Notes: generated by a model not told the origin, from the sequence alone. DNA of 64,000 nucleotides from JAFGVL01 sp963662245 (GCA_963662245.2 CAXXVQ010000009.1:434001-498000); one strand, 5' to 3'. Numbered from the stretch's first letter, positions 14,787-24,297 are shown. A program made the numbers and translations.

Positions 14787-15239
14787 TTATTTGCCTTGAA
14801 ATATTTGTGGCTCCTCTTTTAGTTTTTGTAATTCTAATTCAACTCTTACTGTATCAGTGCTTCCTTCTAGCCATTCTAAGGCTGTTTTTAAGTCGAAGAA
14901 AATTTCAACATCTAGATTGTGCTCTTCGCAAAGGTTTGCGTATAGTTGCCCATAAACTTGTTGATTAGCATTGCTGACAAGAAGGGCTGATTTTTTATTT
15001 ATTTCGACAACACCACCTTTAGCAGAGAACTGGACGAATTCATTTATATGGCTAGTTAGTCCCGTTACAGTTAATTCTCGTATGTCGCTAAGGGTATTAC
15101 ATTCAAGAGTAAATATTGGGTCTTTCGCTATTGATGTGGAACAATGAGTGTAGTTTCCTAAGGTCATGTCTCCGCCAAAGTATTCTAGAATGAGATTGAG
15201 GTCTGGGAAATGGTTTTTGTTGAATAATAGTTTGCTCAT
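14787..15239 (-). CDS. SpoIIAA/STAS-like domain protein, copy 1
   Basis: 150 residues, paralogous to the neighbour at 14218-14682. Shared marks are FGGDMTL near residue 22, NTLSDIRELTVTGL, the NKKSALLVSNANQQVYGQLY segment and FFDLKTALEWLEGS at the C-terminus. No signal peptide or membrane helix is present, so it is cytoplasmic. It starts 12 nt after parC and is likely co-transcribed with it. STAS-like domains often act in protein-protein switching, but no partner such as an anti-sigma factor is visible here, so no function is assigned. Confidence 0.65.
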   Translation of the reverse strand: MSKLLFNKNHFPDLNLILEYFGGDMTLGNYTHCSTSIAKDPIFTLECNTLSDIRELTVTGLTSHINEFVQFSAKGGVVEINKKSALLVSNANQQVYGQLYANLCEEHNLDVEIFFDLKTALEWLEGSTDTVRVELELQKLKEEPQIFQGK

Positions 15240-15251
15240 AAGGTATTTAGA

Positions 15252-18200
15252 TTAAAACAAACTCATTTGTCCTTTGTCGTCATTGTTGTCTTTCTTAGCT
15301 TCTTTTTTATTTACTTTGAGAGTTTTCTTAATAGCTTTTTCATTTGGGGCTATCTCTGTTTTTTGAGGAAGAGCCTCATTTTTCTCTTCTTTCAAATCAG
15401 AAATTGGCTTGCTGTTGTCTAATTCCTTTTTTTGTGTAGTTTGTTTCTCGTCTTGTGGTTCTGTCTTTTCGATAGTGATAACTTCAGGTTTATATTTATT
15501 TTCTGCAATTACCTTTGTGAGAATCTCTTCTTCTTGTTCAGTTTTTTTTGCTATTTGAGTTGAGGTTTTTGTGATTTTTTTTGCTTCATCATTTACCTCA
15601 TTAATTTCTTCTGTAGGAACTTCTTCTTTTGGCTCTGGGAATTTTAGGGGTTCAAGTTCAATAATGTTTTTAACCTCATATGTGCTAATGCGTTTCCCTT
15701 TAGCTTTGTAACTTTTTACGCCAATAAATTCTTCTACATCAATCTCTGTTGATTCTCGGTGTGCATCTTTTCCTCCAAATTCGATTTCAAATCTTGGGTA
15801 AGCTTGATCTGAAATTAATATTGTTTTGCTTTCAGGGTTTTCACCTAGGAAGTTTGCTCTTTTTTGAGATTCTTCAAACTGGAAGCGTTTTAGGTATGGG
15901 AATCTTTGGTCGGCATCAAATAATGCTACTGACCATACTTTTTCAGTATCCAGCTTTTCAATTTTTAATAAATCAGTGTCATAGTGATTGTTTAAGTCGA
16001 AATTTGTAGTGTAATATTCACCTGTTTTTGTGATTACAAGTATAGAATCATCGCTATGGAATTCGCCTAAGAAATCACCTCTTCCATCATGGTTGAGTCG
16101 TAGTACATCTTTGTCAAACCAGATTTTTCTACCACCAAGGGTTGATCCGCCTTTTTGTTTCAAGGCAATTTTAGCAATATCATTTTTGCTTAAGATATTT
16201 CCCATGGATTGACGCCCTTTGATGGCAATCTCACTAAAATCTTTTTCAAAAACAAGCACCTTCAGTCTTGGTTTTGGCTTAAGCGTAATTTTTATTACTT
16301 CAGCTTCTCCGTTTGGATTCGCAGTGAAGTACATTAGTTTAGATCCGTTTGTGCCTTGAGTGATGTCGTATTCTTTATCACGGGTTACGCCTGTAACAGA
16401 GAATCGTTTTATGTAATATGCTCCATCTTTGCCATCTCTGTAAACGGCATTGTAGATAGTGCGTTTATCATTCTTTTTAAATACGGCTAGGTGTAGTATG
16501 TTTTTACCCACATATAATTTGTCGGCGACTTTTACGACTTTATATTTTCCATCCTTGAAGAATACAATGATGTCGTCAATGTCAGAACAGTTGCATACAA
16601 ACTCATCGCGGCGTAAGCTAGTTCCGATAAAGCCTTCCTCTTGATTGATGTATAGTTTTTCGTTTGCTTCAACAACTTTGGTTGCAACAATAGTTTCAAA
16701 ACTTCTTAGCTCAGTACGGCGAGGGAAGTTCTTGCCATAACGAGATTTTAGTCCGTTAAACCATGTGATAGTGAACTCAACTATGTGGCCTAGATGGTAG
16801 TCTATTTCCTCAATATTGTCTTTGATTAATGTAATTTGTTCGTCAGCCTTATCCGAGTTAAAGCGCAAGATACGACCCATTTTGATTTCCATCAGTTTGG
16901 CAATGTCTTCACGCATGATTTCTCTGATGAAGTCCTTTTTAAATGGCTCTAATCGTGTGTTGATATGGGCGATAGCGTCATCCAGAGTCTTACTTTCTTC
17001 AAATTTCTTATCCTTATAGATTCGTTCTTCGATGAATATTTTTTCTAAAGAAGCGAAATGAAGTTGTTCCAGTAATTCTCTTTTTTGGATTTCAAGTTCT
17101 TCTTGTAGTAGTGCTTTGGTGAAATCTACATTGTGTTTTAGCACATCGCTTACAGCAAGGAATTCCGGTTTGTTGTTCTTGATTACGCAACAGTTCGGTG
17201 AAACGCTTACTTCGCAATGAGTAAATGCATATAGGGCATCAATTGTTTTGTCTGAAGATGTCCCGGGTAGTAGGTGAACCAGAATTTCAACATTCTGAGC
17301 TGTATTGTCATCTACTTTTTTAATCTTGATTTTTCCGCGCTCATTTGCTTTGATGATAGATTCTATTAATGAGCTGGTATTTGTCCCATAAGGGATTTCA
17401 GTGATAACTAATGTTTTGTTATCTAGTTTGCTAATCTTAGCACGGATTTTAACTGATCCACCTCTGGCTCCATCATTGTATTTACTTACATCTACTGATC
17501 CTCCTGTTAGGAAATCAGGCAGAAGGCAAAAGTCTTCTTCTTGCAAATAAGCAACAGCGGCATCAAGTATTTCGTTGAAGTTGTGTGGGAGAATCTTTGA
17601 GTTAAGACCAACACCGATGCCTTCAGTTCCCAATGTTAATAAAAGCGGGAATTTAACCGGAAGGGTTATTGGTTCTTTATTTCTACCATCGTATGAAAGT
17701 TTCCATGGTGTAGTTTTGGGGTTAAATAAAACCTCAAGCGCAAATTTAGAAAGGCGAGCCTCAATGTAACGAGGAGCTGCTGCGCCATCACCTGTAAGTA
17801 TGTTTCCCCAGTTTCCTTGACAATCAACTAATAGTTCTTTTTGTCCAAGGTTTACTAAAGCATCTCCAATAGAAGCATCCCCGTGAGGGTGAAACTGCAT
17901 GGTATGACCAACTATGTTTGCAACCTTGTTGTAACGACCGTCATCCAATCTTTTCATGGAGTGCATGATGCGTCGTTGCACGGGCTTAAGTCCGTCATTG
18001 ATGTGAGGGACGGCACGCTCAAGGTTTACATATGAGGCGTAGTCCAAAAACCAAGTTTGGTACATTCCCGAAAGGTGGTGTTTTACCACTTCGCTTTTTC
18101 TGTCGGGGATTTCGTAATTAGAGTGTTTGCCTGATTGTTGAGATTCAGAGTCGTTCTCTAGTTCTTGATTTTCGCCTTCTTGAAGTTCTTCCGGTATCAT
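15252..18200 (-). CDS. parC: DNA topoisomerase IV subunit A (Bacteroidota-type GyrA/ParC)
   Basis: 982 residues. It is the breakage-reunion subunit of topoisomerase IV. The winged-helix catalytic region contains the active-site Tyr at about 145 (AAPRYIEARLS). The quinolone-contact segment is HPHGDASIGDALV (about 104-116), with Ala at the position of E. coli GyrA Ser83 and Asp at the Asp87 position. A tower/coiled-coil region follows, then a divergent beta-propeller-type C-terminal region. From about residue 860 the chain is Lys/Glu-rich and probably disordered, closing with QMSLF. parE is not in the window; a paralogous small gene follows closely. Confidence 0.92.
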   Translation of the reverse strand: MIPEELQEGENQELENDSESQQSGKHSNYEIPDRKSEVVKHHLSGMYQTWFLDYASYVNLERAVPHINDGLKPVQRRIMHSMKRLDDGRYNKVANIVGHTMQFHPHGDASIGDALVNLGQKELLVDCQGNWGNILTGDGAAAPRYIEARLSKFALEVLFNPKTTPWKLSYDGRNKEPITLPVKFPLLLTLGTEGIGVGLNSKILPHNFNEILDAAVAYLQEEDFCLLPDFLTGGSVDVSKYNDGARGGSVKIRAKISKLDNKTLVITEIPYGTNTSSLIESIIKANERGKIKIKKVDDNTAQNVEILVHLLPGTSSDKTIDALYAFTHCEVSVSPNCCVIKNNKPEFLAVSDVLKHNVDFTKALLQEELEIQKRELLEQLHFASLEKIFIEERIYKDKKFEESKTLDDAIAHINTRLEPFKKDFIREIMREDIAKLMEIKMGRILRFNSDKADEQITLIKDNIEEIDYHLGHIVEFTITWFNGLKSRYGKNFPRRTELRSFETIVATKVVEANEKLYINQEEGFIGTSLRRDEFVCNCSDIDDIIVFFKDGKYKVVKVADKLYVGKNILHLAVFKKNDKRTIYNAVYRDGKDGAYYIKRFSVTGVTRDKEYDITQGTNGSKLMYFTANPNGEAEVIKITLKPKPRLKVLVFEKDFSEIAIKGRQSMGNILSKNDIAKIALKQKGGSTLGGRKIWFDKDVLRLNHDGRGDFLGEFHSDDSILVITKTGEYYTTNFDLNNHYDTDLLKIEKLDTEKVWSVALFDADQRFPYLKRFQFEESQKRANFLGENPESKTILISDQAYPRFEIEFGGKDAHRESTEIDVEEFIGVKSYKAKGKRISTYEVKNIIELEPLKFPEPKEEVPTEEINEVNDEAKKITKTSTQIAKKTEQEEEILTKVIAENKYKPEVITIEKTEPQDEKQTTQKKELDNSKPISDLKEEKNEALPQKTEIAPNEKAIKKTLKVNKKEAKKDNNDDKGQMSLF

Positions 18201-18348
18201 CTATTGGTGGTGTTTTATTTTAACCCGTAAAATTAGATAAAACTTGATTATAAGTCAATCTTGTTTGATGGAAGTTATTAACAAAGAGATATTTGAGTTT
18301 AATAGTTGTGAAAGTTTTCTTCTGTAGCTTTTAGATGAGTTAAATAAG

Positions 18349-18356
18349 TATCTTTG
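18349..18356 (+). promoter_or_regulatory. -7 element for the lytic transglycosylase gene
   Basis: TATCTTTG, 18 nt before the ATG at 18375. The first in-frame ATG (18363) would sit at or next to the transcription start, so the second ATG is preferred. Confidence 0.55.
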
Positions 18357-18374
18357 TGAAAAATGTTTCTTTAT

Positions 18375-19352
18375 ATGAAAAATGACCGTTTAAAATATTT
18401 GCTTGGAGGAGCAGCTGGAGCTGCTCTTGTCTTGTTTGTTTTTTGCTTGTATTCGTTTACTAATGTAGATGCAAAAGGTGATGCTTGGAAGATGGGGCCA
18501 CAAACAGTTCAGTCGTTCAAAATATCTGATACTGTGTCTTTTGGTGGCGATTTGGTTGATTTGACTAGATATGATGTAAAAGAGAAGTTTGATAGGGAGA
18601 TTCTTTCAATTACTTATCGTCATTCTTATACTCTGCTGAGTATTAAGCGAGCAAATAGATATTTTCCAATAATTGAGCCCATTTTGAAGGCGAATGGAGT
18701 GCCTGAGGATTTTAAGTTTTTGGCATTAACGGAAAGTAATTTTGATCCAAGAGCAATTTCTCCGGTTAAAGCTGCCGGTATTTGGCAAATAATGCCCTCT
18801 ACGGCTAAGGAATTAGGATTAAAAGTGGATGAGGAAGTAGATGAGCGCTATGATATTGAGAAATCAACTGTAGCAGCATGTAAATATTTCAAAAGAGCAT
18901 ATGAAAAGTATGGTGATTGGTTATTGGTTGCCGCTTCATATAATGCCGGAATGGGGCGTATTAGCCGAGAGATGGAAAGGCAAAAGGCGTCAAGCTTTTT
19001 TGATATGTGGTTAAATACAGAAACAGGGCGTTATGTATATCGGATTTTGGCAATTAAGAGCTTCTTGGAAGAACCAAAGAAATATGGGTATTATTTGGAT
19101 AAAGCGGAATTCTATCCGGCAGTTAAGATGGAGAAATTAGAAGTGGATACTACGATAGCCGATTTAGCTGAATTTGCAAGTAAAGTAGGTGTGCCGTATG
19201 TTCAGGTTAAAGAATTAAATCCGTGGTTACGAGATAGACAGTTGACTGTTAGAAATGGGGAAACCTATGAAATTATGATTCCAGTAATGGATGGGTCCAA
19301 AGTTTGTGAAGATGAACTGAAATTGTATCAAGCTAATTGGGCTGTAAAATAA
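18375..19352 (+). CDS. MltD-like membrane-bound lytic transglycosylase
   Basis: 325 residues from the ATG at 18375. One N-terminal membrane anchor or uncleaved signal (about residues 8-30) is followed by a linker and an SLT domain. The catalytic Glu is E120 in ALTESNFDPRAISPVKAAGIWQIMPSTA, and the downstream AASYNAGMGRI completes the goose-lysozyme-like motif set. The C-terminal ~45 residues (TIADLAEFASKVGVPYVQVKELNPWL, then a strand ending in EIMIP) look like a degenerate LysM-type peptidoglycan-binding repeat. The enzyme cleaves murein in the periplasm. A secreted cupin gene follows 6 nt downstream. Confidence 0.9.
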   Translation: MKNDRLKYLLGGAAGAALVLFVFCLYSFTNVDAKGDAWKMGPQTVQSFKISDTVSFGGDLVDLTRYDVKEKFDREILSITYRHSYTLLSIKRANRYFPIIEPILKANGVPEDFKFLALTESNFDPRAISPVKAAGIWQIMPSTAKELGLKVDEEVDERYDIEKSTVAACKYFKRAYEKYGDWLLVAASYNAGMGRISREMERQKASSFFDMWLNTETGRYVYRILAIKSFLEEPKKYGYYLDKAEFYPAVKMEKLEVDTTIADLAEFASKVGVPYVQVKELNPWLRDRQLTVRNGETYEIMIPVMDGSKVCEDELKLYQANWAVK

Positions 19353-19358
19353 TTGCTT

Positions 19359-19772
19359 ATGAAAAAGTTTGCTCTGCTGTTGTTTTTTTTTGCTGCGTTA
19401 AGCTCTGCTCGCGCACAGACTGATAAGGTATGGACAATTGATAATTGTGTGAATGCTTTTGATGTAGATAGCGTTATCCCAACTAAAGTTGGTTATCAAT
19501 ATTGGTTTGCAGATAAGGATTTTTTAGATGGACAGACCCTTAAGTTGAGTGTTGTTAAGCCGAATTCGGCAACCCATCCACCTCATGTGCATGCTGAAGA
19601 TGAATTCTTTTTTGTGCTTGAGGGTACAGCTAAATTTTATTTAAAAAATGATTCTGTAGTTTCAGGTAAATATACGAGTTTTTATTGTCCGGCTAATGTG
19701 AAACATGGTATTGCTAACGCTGGAGATACGGAACTAAAGTACTTGGTGATAAAAAAATATTTGAAAAAATAA
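19359..19772 (+). CDS. Secreted single-domain cupin protein
   Basis: 137 residues from the ATG at 19359; an in-frame TTG just upstream is less likely. The signal peptide MKKFALLLFFFAALSSARAQ is followed by one cupin barrel. Motif 1 is HVHAEDEFFFVLEG (H-x-H-x3-E-x6-G, metal ligands) and motif 2 is PANVKHGIANAGDTELKYLVIKK. The role is unknown: the metal site is intact, and the protein is probably periplasmic. The 6-nt gap suggests co-transcription with the transglycosylase. Confidence 0.85.
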   Translation: MKKFALLLFFFAALSSARAQTDKVWTIDNCVNAFDVDSVIPTKVGYQYWFADKDFLDGQTLKLSVVKPNSATHPPHVHAEDEFFFVLEGTAKFYLKNDSVVSGKYTSFYCPANVKHGIANAGDTELKYLVIKKYLKK

Positions 19773-19775
19773 CTC

Positions 19776-19783
19776 TATCTTTG
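19776..19783 (+). promoter_or_regulatory. -7 element for the GltD-like gene
   Basis: TATCTTTG followed by CGG, starting 4 nt after the cupin stop codon and about 85 nt before the ATG at 19868. Confidence 0.5.
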
Positions 19784-19867
19784 CGGAGGGAAACAAGTTG
19801 TTTTCCTTCTTTTTTGAAATCAAAAAAGTTAATCGGTACTAAAAGGCTTAAAATAAAAAATAGATTT

Positions 19868-21118
19868 ATGAGCGCAGCTGTAATAAAAGAAGCAAAAAGA
19901 TGTTTGAAATGTAAGAACCCATTGTGTAAGAAGGGCTGTCCTGTTGGGACTTCAGTGCCTGAAATGATGGAGTATTTCTTGGATGGAAAAATGCATGAAG
20001 CAGGGCAGATGTTGTTTGAAAATAATCCGCTGTCAATTGTTTGTTCATTAATCTGTCCTCATGCAAAACAGTGTGAAGGGCACTGTGTTTTAAATAAAAA
20101 AGGAACACCAATTGAAGTGGGGGTTGTAGAGCATTATATATCTGACTACTATTTTAATTATGTGACAACTCAAAAGCCCAAAGATAAAAAAAGGAAAGTG
20201 GCAATTATTGGTTCAGGTCCTGCCGGAATTACAATTGCTTTTATCCTTGCAATGAAGGGTTATGATATAACGCTATTTGATGGTCATGATAAAATTGGTG
20301 GAGTTTTGCGTTATGGCATTCCTGAATTTCGATTGTCAAAATCCATTCTGGATAAGATTCATGATAAGCTTTTAGCAATGGGGGTTAAAATTCGTCCAAA
20401 TACCAATATTGGCCCTGTAATTACTATTGATGATTTGTTTAGAGATGGATATAAGGCTGTATTTATTGGAACTGGTGTGTGGCGCCCTAACGGTTTGACA
20501 ATGAAGGGTGAATCTCTTGGGAATGTTCATTATGCAATTGACTATTTGAAGAATCCTTCTGTTTATAGTTTAGGTAAAAAAGTGTGTGTGGTTGGTGCCG
20601 GAAATGTTGCTATGGATGTTGCTCGTTCTGTTTTGCGTCACAATGTGCATGATGTTACCGTAATGTTTAGAGGCGGAGAGGAGCATGTTGAGGCAGATGC
20701 AATTGAAGTAGAATATGCAAAAATTGATGGGGTTCAGTTTGAGTATTATAAACAGCCGGTTGAGTTTACTGAGGAAGGAGTTCAGTATGTTTCAACAACT
20801 TCATATGAAGGTGAAGAAGGTCGTCTTTATTTTGAGGAGGTAGAAGGCTCGCAAGAATTATTTGAGTGCGATTCTATTATTGTGGCAGTAGGTCAAGGGC
20901 CAAGAAATACCCTGATTAAGAGTACAAAAGGTATAGAGATGAATAGTAGAGGTTTGCTTGCGACAGATGACCATGGAAGGACGACTCGTGAGGGTGTTTT
21001 TGCCTCGGGTGATGTTGTAACAGGAGCTAAGACAGTTGTTGAGGCTGTTCGTCTGTCGAAGATTGTGGCTGATGAAATTGATCAATATGTAAATAAAGTA
21101 TTGGGAGAAGAAATATAG
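19868..21118 (+). CDS. GltD-like NADPH-dependent Fe-S flavoprotein oxidoreductase
   Basis: 416 residues from MSAAVIKEAKRC; the frame is open upstream, but that region contains the promoter. The N-terminal Fe-S region has Cys clusters CLKCKNPLCKKGCPVG and CSLICPHAKQCEGHC. The FAD-binding GSGPAG with the GGVLRYGIPEFRLSK segment follows at about residue 110, then the NADPH-binding VVGAGNVAMDVARS and the closing GDVVTGAKTVVEA. This is the small (beta) subunit fold of glutamate synthase. No gltB large subunit is adjacent, so it may be an NfnB/SudA-like transhydrogenase or a stand-alone electron donor subunit and not a true GltD. Confidence 0.85.
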   Translation: MSAAVIKEAKRCLKCKNPLCKKGCPVGTSVPEMMEYFLDGKMHEAGQMLFENNPLSIVCSLICPHAKQCEGHCVLNKKGTPIEVGVVEHYISDYYFNYVTTQKPKDKKRKVAIIGSGPAGITIAFILAMKGYDITLFDGHDKIGGVLRYGIPEFRLSKSILDKIHDKLLAMGVKIRPNTNIGPVITIDDLFRDGYKAVFIGTGVWRPNGLTMKGESLGNVHYAIDYLKNPSVYSLGKKVCVVGAGNVAMDVARSVLRHNVHDVTVMFRGGEEHVEADAIEVEYAKIDGVQFEYYKQPVEFTEEGVQYVSTTSYEGEEGRLYFEEVEGSQELFECDSIIVAVGQGPRNTLIKSTKGIEMNSRGLLATDDHGRTTREGVFASGDVVTGAKTVVEAVRLSKIVADEIDQYVNKVLGEEI

Positions 21119-21297
21119 ACTTAAGGTTTTCTGTTAAGTTTTAAATGCCGCAATGTTCTTTGACTTCTGTCAGTAGAGTATTGTGGCTTTTTCTTTTTGT
21201 ATAAATCCGTTTGGGAGAGTAGCTGTAAAGTTTGCGTATATTTTCGTAACTTCGGCGATTGCTATTTTTTGTATCAAAGCTTAATTTTTTTGTATTT

Positions 21298-24156
21298 ATG
21301 TATAAGAAAAATATTGATGTTGAGGCACAACTTGAAGATGATGGTTTAATCGAGGTGTATGGAGCCAGAGTGCACAATTTGAAAAACATTGATGTTACAA
21401 TTCCTCGTGATAAACTTACTGTGATAACTGGTCTTAGTGGAAGTGGGAAGTCTTCATTGGCTTTTGATACCATTTTTGCTGAAGGCCAGCGCCGCTATAT
21501 TGAAACTTTTTCTGCGTATGCCAGAAATTTTCTAGGAAACCTTGAGAGACCCGATGTGGATAAAATTACCGGTTTAAGTCCTGTGATTTCAATCGAACAA
21601 AAAACTACAAATAAGAATCCACGATCTACGGTAGGAACCACTACTGAAATTTATGACTTCTTGCGTCTGTTATTTGCGCGTGCCGGTGATGCTTATTCAT
21701 ACAAAACCGGGGAGAAGATGGTTAAGTATTCGGAAGATGAAATCTTAAACCTGATTTATGAGCATTACGAGGGTAAAAGAGTGCTGATATTAGCTCCATT
21801 GGTAAAAGCTAGAAAAGGACATTATAAAGAGCTTTTTGAACAGATATTAAAGCGGGGATATTTGAATGTTCGTGTAGATGGAGAATTGCAGGAAATTCGT
21901 CATGGAATGAAATTGGATCGATATAAGAATCACGATATAGAGGTTGTGATTGATAAGCTGCCAATTTCTCGTGATGAAGATGAAAAGCGCTTGCGTGCAT
22001 CTATGCAAACCGCTATGAAACAAGGGTCTGGGGTAATTATGTTAATGGATAAGGATTCTGAAGAAGTGAGGTTTTTTAGTCGTCAGCTTATGTGTCCAAC
22101 TACCGGTTTGTCTTATTCGGAGCCGGCTCCACATAATTTCTCTTTTAACTCTCCACAAGGTGCTTGTCCCAAGTGTAAAGGGCTCGGGGTGGTAAATGAG
22201 ATTGATATTGATAAAATTATTCCAGATAAGAAATTAAGTATTTCGCAAGGGGGAATTGTTCCATTAGGAAAAAGTAAGAACTCTCTTGTTTTTTGGCAAA
22301 TAGAGGCAATTGGTGAGAAGTATGGTTTTACATTAAAAACCCCAATTGAAAAAATAAGCGATGAAGCTTTAGATGAGGTTTTAAATGGATCTGACGAGCG
22401 AGTGCAGATTAAAAATGCCTCATTAGGGAATTCAAATTATTTTTCTACTTACGAGGGAGTAATTAAGTATATTAACCTTCAGCAAGATAGTTCGGCTTCT
22501 GCAACTGAGCAAAAATGGGCAACCCAATTTATAAAAGAAATTGCTTGTCCTGCATGTAATGGTGCTAGGTTGAATGTTGAGGCGTTGCATTTTCGAATTC
22601 ATGATAAGAATATTGCTGCTTTGGCAGAAATGGATATTGCTGAGTTGGCTGAGTGGCTTGCAAATGTTGAGCAGTATTTGAGTGAGAAGCAAGTTAAAAT
22701 TGCTTCAGAAATATTGAAAGAAATTCGCACACGATTACAATTTTTGCTAGATGTTGGCTTAGATTATCTGTCGTTAAATAGGAGTTCTCGTTCATTGTCA
22801 GGTGGAGAGAGTCAACGAATTCGTTTGGCTACTCAGATTGGTTCTCAGTTAGTAAATGTGCTTTATATTTTAGATGAGCCTAGTATTGGTTTGCATCAAC
22901 GGGATAATGATAGGTTAATTACTTCCTTGCAAAAATTAAGAGATACCGGAAATTCAGTTGTTGTTGTGGAGCACGATAAGGATATGATGATGGCTGCTGA
23001 TTATGTGCTTGACCTTGGTCCAAGAGCCGGAGTGCATGGAGGAGAGGTGATTTTTTCAGGTACTCCTAAAGAAATGCTCCAAGTAGATACATTGACATCA
23101 TCGTATTTAAATGGTAAAAAAAGGATTGAAATTCCAGAAACTTTGAGAGAAGGGAATGGTCTGTTTTTAACGCTTTTTGGGGCTAAAGGCAATAATTTAA
23201 AGGATGTTAGTGTTTCTTTTCCATTGGGGAAGCTTATTTGCGTGACAGGTGTGTCAGGTAGTGGGAAGTCAACATTGATTAATGAAACCCTTCAGCCAAT
23301 CCTTAGTCAGCATTTTTATCGTTCATTAAAAGACCCTCTTGCTTATGATAAGATTGAGGGTGTTGAAAATATAGATAAAGTAGTTGTTGTAGATCAAGCT
23401 CCAATCGGAAGAACACCTCGTTCAAATCCAGCTACATATACAGGTGTCTTTAGCGATATTCGTAATGTTTTTGTTGGTTTGCCGGAGTCGAAAATTAGAG
23501 GCTATAAGCCGGGGCGTTTCTCTTTTAATACAAAAGGAGGTCGTTGTGAAACCTGTTCAGGTAATGGTTATAAGACAATTGAAATGAACTTCTTGCCCGA
23601 TGTTTATGTTCCATGTGAAGATTGTCATGGGAAAAGGTATAATCGGGAAACGCTTGAGGTGAGATATAAAGGGAAATCAATCGCAGATGTGTTGGATTTG
23701 ACTATTAATCAAGCTGTTGAGTTTTTTGAGAATGTGCCCAATATTGTCCATAAACTAAAAACATTGCAAGATGTTGGGTTGGGATATATTAAAGTTGGGC
23801 AGTCGTCAACAACATTGTCTGGTGGCGAGAGTCAGCGTGTTAAGTTGGCAACGGAATTGGCAAAAAGAGATACCGGAAAAACGCTATATATATTGGATGA
23901 GCCTACTACTGGCTTGCATTTTGAGGATATCAGAGTGTTGATGAAAGTGTTGAATCGTCTGGTAGATAAGGGTAATACTGTGATTGTGATAGAACATAAT
24001 ATGGATGTGATTAAGGTTGCAGATCATATTATTGATATGGGTTATGAAGGAGGAAAAGGAGGAGGTGAAATGCTCTTTTCTGGAACTCCCAAGGGGTTAG
24101 TTGAGTTCGGAAAAGGTTTTACTGCCCCATTCCTAAAGCTAGAATTAGAGTGTTAA
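21298..24156 (+). CDS. uvrA: Excinuclease ABC subunit A
   Basis: 952 residues from MYKKNIDVEAQ. UvrA is the damage-recognition ATPase of nucleotide excision repair. It has two ABC modules: Walker A GLSGSGKSS near residue 50 and GVSGSGKST near residue 660, each with an ABC signature (LSGGESQRIRLATQIGS and LSGGESQRVKLATELAK). Zinc-binding Cys groups are CPTTGLSYSEP...CPKCKG and CETCSGNGYK...CEDCHGKRY; CPACNGARL is the third. Length and motif order are normal. No other uvr gene is adjacent. Confidence 0.97.
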   Translation: MYKKNIDVEAQLEDDGLIEVYGARVHNLKNIDVTIPRDKLTVITGLSGSGKSSLAFDTIFAEGQRRYIETFSAYARNFLGNLERPDVDKITGLSPVISIEQKTTNKNPRSTVGTTTEIYDFLRLLFARAGDAYSYKTGEKMVKYSEDEILNLIYEHYEGKRVLILAPLVKARKGHYKELFEQILKRGYLNVRVDGELQEIRHGMKLDRYKNHDIEVVIDKLPISRDEDEKRLRASMQTAMKQGSGVIMLMDKDSEEVRFFSRQLMCPTTGLSYSEPAPHNFSFNSPQGACPKCKGLGVVNEIDIDKIIPDKKLSISQGGIVPLGKSKNSLVFWQIEAIGEKYGFTLKTPIEKISDEALDEVLNGSDERVQIKNASLGNSNYFSTYEGVIKYINLQQDSSASATEQKWATQFIKEIACPACNGARLNVEALHFRIHDKNIAALAEMDIAELAEWLANVEQYLSEKQVKIASEILKEIRTRLQFLLDVGLDYLSLNRSSRSLSGGESQRIRLATQIGSQLVNVLYILDEPSIGLHQRDNDRLITSLQKLRDTGNSVVVVEHDKDMMMAADYVLDLGPRAGVHGGEVIFSGTPKEMLQVDTLTSSYLNGKKRIEIPETLREGNGLFLTLFGAKGNNLKDVSVSFPLGKLICVTGVSGSGKSTLINETLQPILSQHFYRSLKDPLAYDKIEGVENIDKVVVVDQAPIGRTPRSNPATYTGVFSDIRNVFVGLPESKIRGYKPGRFSFNTKGGRCETCSGNGYKTIEMNFLPDVYVPCEDCHGKRYNRETLEVRYKGKSIADVLDLTINQAVEFFENVPNIVHKLKTLQDVGLGYIKVGQSSTTLSGGESQRVKLATELAKRDTGKTLYILDEPTTGLHFEDIRVLMKVLNRLVDKGNTVIVIEHNMDVIKVADHIIDMGYEGGKGGGEMLFSGTPKGLVEFGKGFTAPFLKLELEC

Positions 24157-24178
24157 ATCTGATTTTACAGTTTATTCC

Positions 24179-24219
24179 TTAACAAATATTAATAAAAATA
24201 TTAACATTTGATTTGTTAA
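24179..24219. repeat. AT-rich inverted repeat upstream of the sensor kinase
   Basis: TTAACAAAT and ATTTGTTAA form a perfect 9-bp inverted repeat separated by 23 nt, itself containing a nested AATATT/AATATT repeat. It could be a regulator-binding site or a weak uvrA terminator; neither is shown. Confidence 0.4.
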
Positions 24220-24297
24220 ATAACTATTATCCCATAAATCAATGGTTTGCGTAGTTAATGAAAGTTAAATAAATATCAAGTGTTAAACAATTTAGGT

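Noticed and set aside
14218..15239. The two small proteins considered as an anti-sigma/anti-anti-sigma pair
   Set aside because: No RsbW-like kinase or sigma factor is nearby and the canonical phosphorylated Ser motif is not evident.
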